DNA of 64,000 nucleotides from Deltaproteobacteria bacterium (GTDB lineage Bacteria > Desulfobacterota > GWC2-55-46). The notes under the pieces were generated by a model. The model made no database searches, was not told the DNA's origin, and saw only the letters and a list, made by a program, of their open reading frames with translations. Of this stretch, positions 60,871-64,000 are shown piece after piece (positions within the stretch are counted from its first letter, which is position 1; each line of letters opens with the position of its first letter). A program made the translations under genes and the position numbers. The stretch spans positions 1-64,000 of the forward strand of contig JACPGB010000017.1 of NCBI GenBank assembly GCA_016182655.1, read 5' to 3'.

Positions 60871-60997
60871 GATGGGCGGCTGTTTATGGAGAGCGATATA
60901 GCCTGTGCGGCCTGCCATATAATGAGGTTTTTTAAGCCCGATTGACAGGACTGTCTTCTTAAATTACAATCGAATATGCAGTGGAGAGCGTTGCCGT

Positions 60998-61204
60998 ATG
61001 GGCAGAAGCCTTATAATCATCGGAATTGTAATCGTAATCGTCGGGATAATCTTCACACTAGCTCCGAAGGTCCCGTTTCTCGGCAGGCTTCCGGGCGACA
61101 TCTTGATAAAAAGGGACAACTTCGTATTCTACTTCCCGCTCTCAACCTCCATAATAGTCAGCGTGGTACTCTCCCTCATATTTTACTTCTTCACAAGGCG
61201 CTGA
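60998..61204 (+). CDS. DUF2905 membrane protein
   Basis: 68 aa with two membrane helices (SLIIIGIVIVIVGIIFTLAP and SIIVSVVLSLIFYFF) joined by FLGRLPGDILIKRDNFVFYF, the signature of the DUF2905 family. The function is not known. It is the first host gene after the phage-type region. Confidence 0.85.
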   Translation: MGRSLIIIGIVIVIVGIIFTLAPKVPFLGRLPGDILIKRDNFVFYFPLSTSIIVSVVLSLIFYFFTRR

Positions 61205-61363
61205 GCCGGGACGGGGAAATGTTGCAAAAAAGAGATTTATACCCGGTCTGTTGCATTTATAATACAAATTTGAGCGTTATTGGTTTTACTAACTCTTTGA
61301 ATTGATTGGACTCTGACTATGGCACATATATTGCTTAATATATCCGGCATGAACGGCATCAGG

Positions 61364-62278
61364 ATGCAAAAAACGATAAACAATAAGATAGAGTTCTCCG
61401 GCATAGGCCTTCACACCGGGCATGAGATACGTGTGCGGATATTGCCTGCCAACGAAGATACCGGGATAGCATTCGTCAGGACTGACGTCCCCTCATCCCC
61501 CGTCATAAGGGCGGGCGCTGAGAACGTCGTGGCCACGAGCTACGCGACGACACTCGGAAGAAAAGGCGTGACGGTCTCGACTGTCGAGCACCTCCTTGCC
61601 GCGTTCTACGGGCTCGGGGTAGACAACGCCCGTGTCGAGCTCGACGGCCCCGAGGTGCCTATCATGGACGGCTCGGCCTCCGAGTTCATCTCCATGATAG
61701 AGTCTGCGGGTCTTAAGGACCTTTCATCCCCGAAGAAGTATCTCGTCATAAAAGAGCCGATAAGGGTCGCCGACCGCGACAAGTTCGTCGAGATAGCGCC
61801 TTCCGAGGACGACGAGTTCACGGTCGACTACTCGATAGACTTCGCCCATCCGTTCATCACCAAGCAGTCGTTCTCAGGGCTATTCTCAGGGGACGTCTTC
61901 AGGGAAGGTGTGGGCAGGGCCAGGACCTTCGGGTTTTTGAGCGACTACGAGATGCTCAAGAAAAACGGGCTTGCCAAGGGCGGCTCCCTCGATAACGCCA
62001 TAGTCATTGGAGACAACGAAATACTGAACGAAGAGGGCTTGAGATACCCGGACGAGTTTGTAAGGCACAAGGTATTGGACCTCATGGGCGACATCTCCCT
62101 CCTCGGTTTCACGGTGATAGGGCAACTCAAGGCCCACAGGTCAGGGCACGCACTCAACTTCAAGCTCGTCCAGGAGATACTCAAGTGGCCCGAGAGCTGG
62201 GTCTTGACCGAGGCCCCCTCTAAAGAAGAAAGCGCGCGCGCCGCATGCCCGCTTGTCGAGAAGATGGCGACCGTCTGA
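61364..62278 (+). CDS. lpxC: UDP-3-O-acyl-N-acetylglucosamine deacetylase
   Basis: 304 aa from ATG 61364, where the conserved start MQKTINNKIEFSGIGLHTGH begins; in-frame ATGs at 61319 and 61349 are alternatives without better ribosome sites. LpxC does the committed step of lipid A synthesis. Zinc ligands: His in VSTVEHLLAAFYG, His and Asp in RHKVLDLMGDISLLG, and the general-base His in KAHRSGHALNF. Its presence shows an LPS-bearing outer membrane. Confidence 0.95.
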   Translation: MQKTINNKIEFSGIGLHTGHEIRVRILPANEDTGIAFVRTDVPSSPVIRAGAENVVATSYATTLGRKGVTVSTVEHLLAAFYGLGVDNARVELDGPEVPIMDGSASEFISMIESAGLKDLSSPKKYLVIKEPIRVADRDKFVEIAPSEDDEFTVDYSIDFAHPFITKQSFSGLFSGDVFREGVGRARTFGFLSDYEMLKKNGLAKGGSLDNAIVIGDNEILNEEGLRYPDEFVRHKVLDLMGDISLLGFTVIGQLKAHRSGHALNFKLVQEILKWPESWVLTEAPSKEESARAACPLVEKMATV

Positions 62279-62300
62279 AGCGCCGCTGATATTTGAATCA

Positions 62301-62325
62301 AAGCCCCTTTTCAGGGGCTTTTTTT
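62301..62325 (+). terminator. Terminator after lpxC
   Basis: AAGCCCCT / AGGGGCTT with loop TTTC and seven T. Confidence 0.92.
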
Positions 62326-62492
62326 ATTTGGTGGAACCCTGGTGGATTGCGGCGTTGCAAGTCCCCCTCGGGGATTGCCGACTAAACCATAAATTGCAAA
62401 ACCACCTGAAATATGTTAATATTTTAGGGCGTTATTAATAAGGATTGCTTTCTAAAAAATCATGGCTTCCATGAAAGCTCCGAACTGATACC

Positions 62493-63512
62493 ATGGCAAA
62501 CAAGGTAAAACCGGGTTTGGACACCAACGGGAAGACAAAAAAACAGCTAAACCTTGAGGACAACTCCGTCGCCCTTCGGCTATTCGGAGAGGGCGGCGAG
62601 AACTTGAGGAGGATCGAGAAAAAGCTCGGGGTGGAGCTCAACACCAGAGGCTCGCTCGTGACCATTTCCGGCGAGAGTAGCAAGCTGGAGCTTGCCGAAA
62701 GGCTCCTCCTTGAGCTCTACGGCCTCCTCGAAAAGGGTTATCCCCTCTACCAGCACGATATCGAATACGCCATCCGCATGGTCTCCGCCGACTCATCCGT
62801 CCGCGTCTCCGACGTCTTCATGGACGCCGTCTATACGTCATACAGGAAAAAGATAATAGCCCCGAAGAGTGTCGCGCAGAAGAGGTACGTGGACTCGATA
62901 CGGAGGCACGACGTCGTCTTCGGCATAGGCCCGGCCGGTACAGGGAAGACCTATCTCGCCATGGCCATGGCTGTGGCGGCTCTCACTTCAAAGGCCGTTG
63001 AGAGGATAATACTCACCCGTCCGGCCGTCGAGGCCGGAGAGAAGCTCGGGTTCCTACCCGGCGACCTCGCCGCCAAGGTCGACCCGTATCTTCGTCCACT
63101 GTATGACGCGCTCCACGACATGATAGATTACGAGAAGGCTGAAAAGTACCTCGAGAGGGGCGCGATAGAGGTTGCGCCTCTTGCCTTCATGAGGGGCAGG
63201 ACGCTGAACGATTCGTTCGTCATACTCGATGAGGCACAGAACACCACGACCGAGCAGATGAAGATGTTTCTTACGCGCCTCGGCTTCGGCTCAAAGGCCG
63301 TGATCACCGGCGACATAACTCAGATAGACCTCCCGCTCGCCAAGCCCTCGGGGCTCGTCGAAGTCCAGAAGATACTCGCAGGGGTCGAGGGGATCGAGTT
63401 CGTGGTATTCTCCGAGGCGGATGTGGTGAGGCACCCGCTCGTGCAGAAGGTCGTCAAGGCATTCGAGAAGGCCGAGTCCAGGAAAAAAGGGACTGTCCTG
63501 GAGGAGGCTTAA
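62493..63512 (+). CDS. ybeZ: PhoH-like ATPase (YbeZ)
   Basis: 339 aa. A KH-like N-terminal part ([20 protein letters not shown]) precedes the PhoH ATPase domain: Walker [37 protein letters not shown], and Walker [21 protein letters not shown]. It usually works with the YbeY RNase in rRNA maturation, and ybeY often lies nearby downstream, after the 7TM-HD gene. Confidence 0.93.
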   Translation: MANKVKPGLDTNGKTKKQLNLEDNSVALRLFGEGGENLRRIEKKLGVELNTRGSLVTISGESSKLELAERLLLELYGLLEKGYPLYQHDIEYAIRMVSADSSVRVSDVFMDAVYTSYRKKIIAPKSVAQKRYVDSIRRHDVVFGIGPAGTGKTYLAMAMAVAALTSKAVERIILTRPAVEAGEKLGFLPGDLAAKVDPYLRPLYDALHDMIDYEKAEKYLERGAIEVAPLAFMRGRTLNDSFVILDEAQNTTTEQMKMFLTRLGFGSKAVITGDITQIDLPLAKPSGLVEVQKILAGVEGIEFVVFSEADVVRHPLVQKVVKAFEKAESRKKGTVLEEA

Positions 63513-63526
63513 GGCCCTTGACCCCA

Positions 63527-64000
63527 ATGAGCGCGCGCCTCTCAGAATGGTTCTCTTTTTCCGGCCGGGAAGGCGGGATGCACGCCTTATTCAAGAGGCT
63601 CGCCCTCCTTGCCTTCGTAAGCTTTTTTTCAACCATCCTCTTCTTCCCCTCGCTCTCGTTCGTAGGATATTCGTACACACCCGGGGACGTGTCGCTCACT
63701 GACATAAAATCGCCGGTGGCCATAGACTCCGGCGACGTCCATATTAGAAAGGGCGAGATAGTCGTCCGTGACGGCCAGGTCGTAACCGAAGGCGACCTCG
63801 CCAAAGTCGGACTCATAAGCGCGGCCCTTAAGGATAAGTCCAGGTGGCTCCCGGCGATAGGCTTCTTCGCATTCACCGCGATATTCATCTCTGCCGCCGT
63901 CTGGTTCGCGACAAGGAACATCAGAAAGTTCTCGGCGTCCCCCAAGGACCTGCTTTTGATGGGCATGGTCCTCACGGGCGTGCTGATACTTCTAAGGCTC
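63527..64000 (+). CDS. 7TM-HD family cyclic-di-nucleotide phosphodiesterase, N-terminal part (partial)
   Basis: The frame runs off the window end (158 residues seen). The ATG at 63527 gives MSARLSEWFSFSGREGGMHA; a TTG at 63518 with GGAGGAGG upstream is the alternative. One membrane helix (LALLAFVSFFSTILFFPSLS) is followed by the extracytoplasmic start SYTPGDVSLTDIKSPVAIDS and IVVRDGQVVTEGDLAKVG, then two further helices. This matches the PgpH/YqfF type, whose missing C-terminus would carry the HD domain that cleaves c-di-AMP. The gene order phoH - 7TM-HD - ybeY is common. Confidence 0.8.
   Translation, partial: MSARLSEWFSFSGREGGMHALFKRLALLAFVSFFSTILFFPSLSFVGYSYTPGDVSLTDIKSPVAIDSGDVHIRKGEIVVRDGQVVTEGDLAKVGLISAALKDKSRWLPAIGFFAFTAIFISAAVWFATRNIRKFSASPKDLLLMGMVLTGVLILLRL

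Noticed and set aside
35915-60997. Attachment-site direct repeats flanking the phage-type region
   Set aside because: I compared the sequences after the ychF terminator and after the 60870 terminator by eye and saw no convincing shared core; no tRNA or integrase is there.

Overview
The window comes from a Gram-negative bacterium with moderately high GC, seen from lpxC and many diderm-type genes. AGG (Arg) and ATA (Ile) codons are very common. The block ispE, tRNA-Gln, prs, rplY, pth, ychF follows an order I know from Deltaproteobacteria such as Geobacter. With the two-nuoM complex I and the PCP_red-domain proteins, I tentatively place it in an uncultured Deltaproteobacteria/Desulfobacterota-like lineage; this is inference, since no rRNA is present.

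Layout. 1-9.9 kb: the end of gatB, a minus-strand cluster (fabI, endonuclease Q, tandem-Usp/PCP_red protein, radical SAM/PCP_red protein, a 59-aa membrane peptide), then a plus-strand ferritin-like, galT and Nudix group. An AT-richer islet follows, with a RAYT transposase, its REP palindromes and a small MITE-like insertion, then a nitrilase-family gene. 10.4-28.0 kb: a complete nuo operon A-B-C-D-E-F-G-(cNMP-binding protein)-H-I-J-K-L-M-M-N plus a His-rich small protein, behind a clear sigma70 promoter with a 15-bp palindrome. It has two nuoM genes and an apparent 26-residue insertion in the NuoL lateral helix, the signature of the four-pump '2M' complex I. nuoG is broken near 16500. 28.0-35.9 kb: ispE, tRNA-Gln, prs, rplY, pth, a K+-dependent-type hppA and ychF, separated by repeats and hairpins.

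36.0-60.9 kb is a compact phage structural and lysis module: sigma-like gene, small and large terminase, portal, scaffold, capsid, connectors, tail tube, a tail chaperone pair with a textbook -1 frameshift signal, tape measure, tail hub, fibres with SGNH and pectate-lyase-type domains, XhlA-like protein, M15 endolysin and 3TM holin. I see no integrase, repressor or replication gene. Host-type intergenic hairpin repeats sit inside the module, so a domesticated prophage or gene-transfer-agent-like element is plausible. A lipoprotein cassette with its own promoter, tandemly duplicated and partly decayed, is inserted in the tail operon. 60.9-64.0 kb returns to housekeeping genes: a DUF2905 protein, lpxC, a PhoH-like ATPase and the start of a 7TM-HD phosphodiesterase.

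The window is also rich in dispersed intergenic palindromes of at least four families, two tandem repeat arrays, and a hairpin cluster resembling decayed IS200/IS605 ends.
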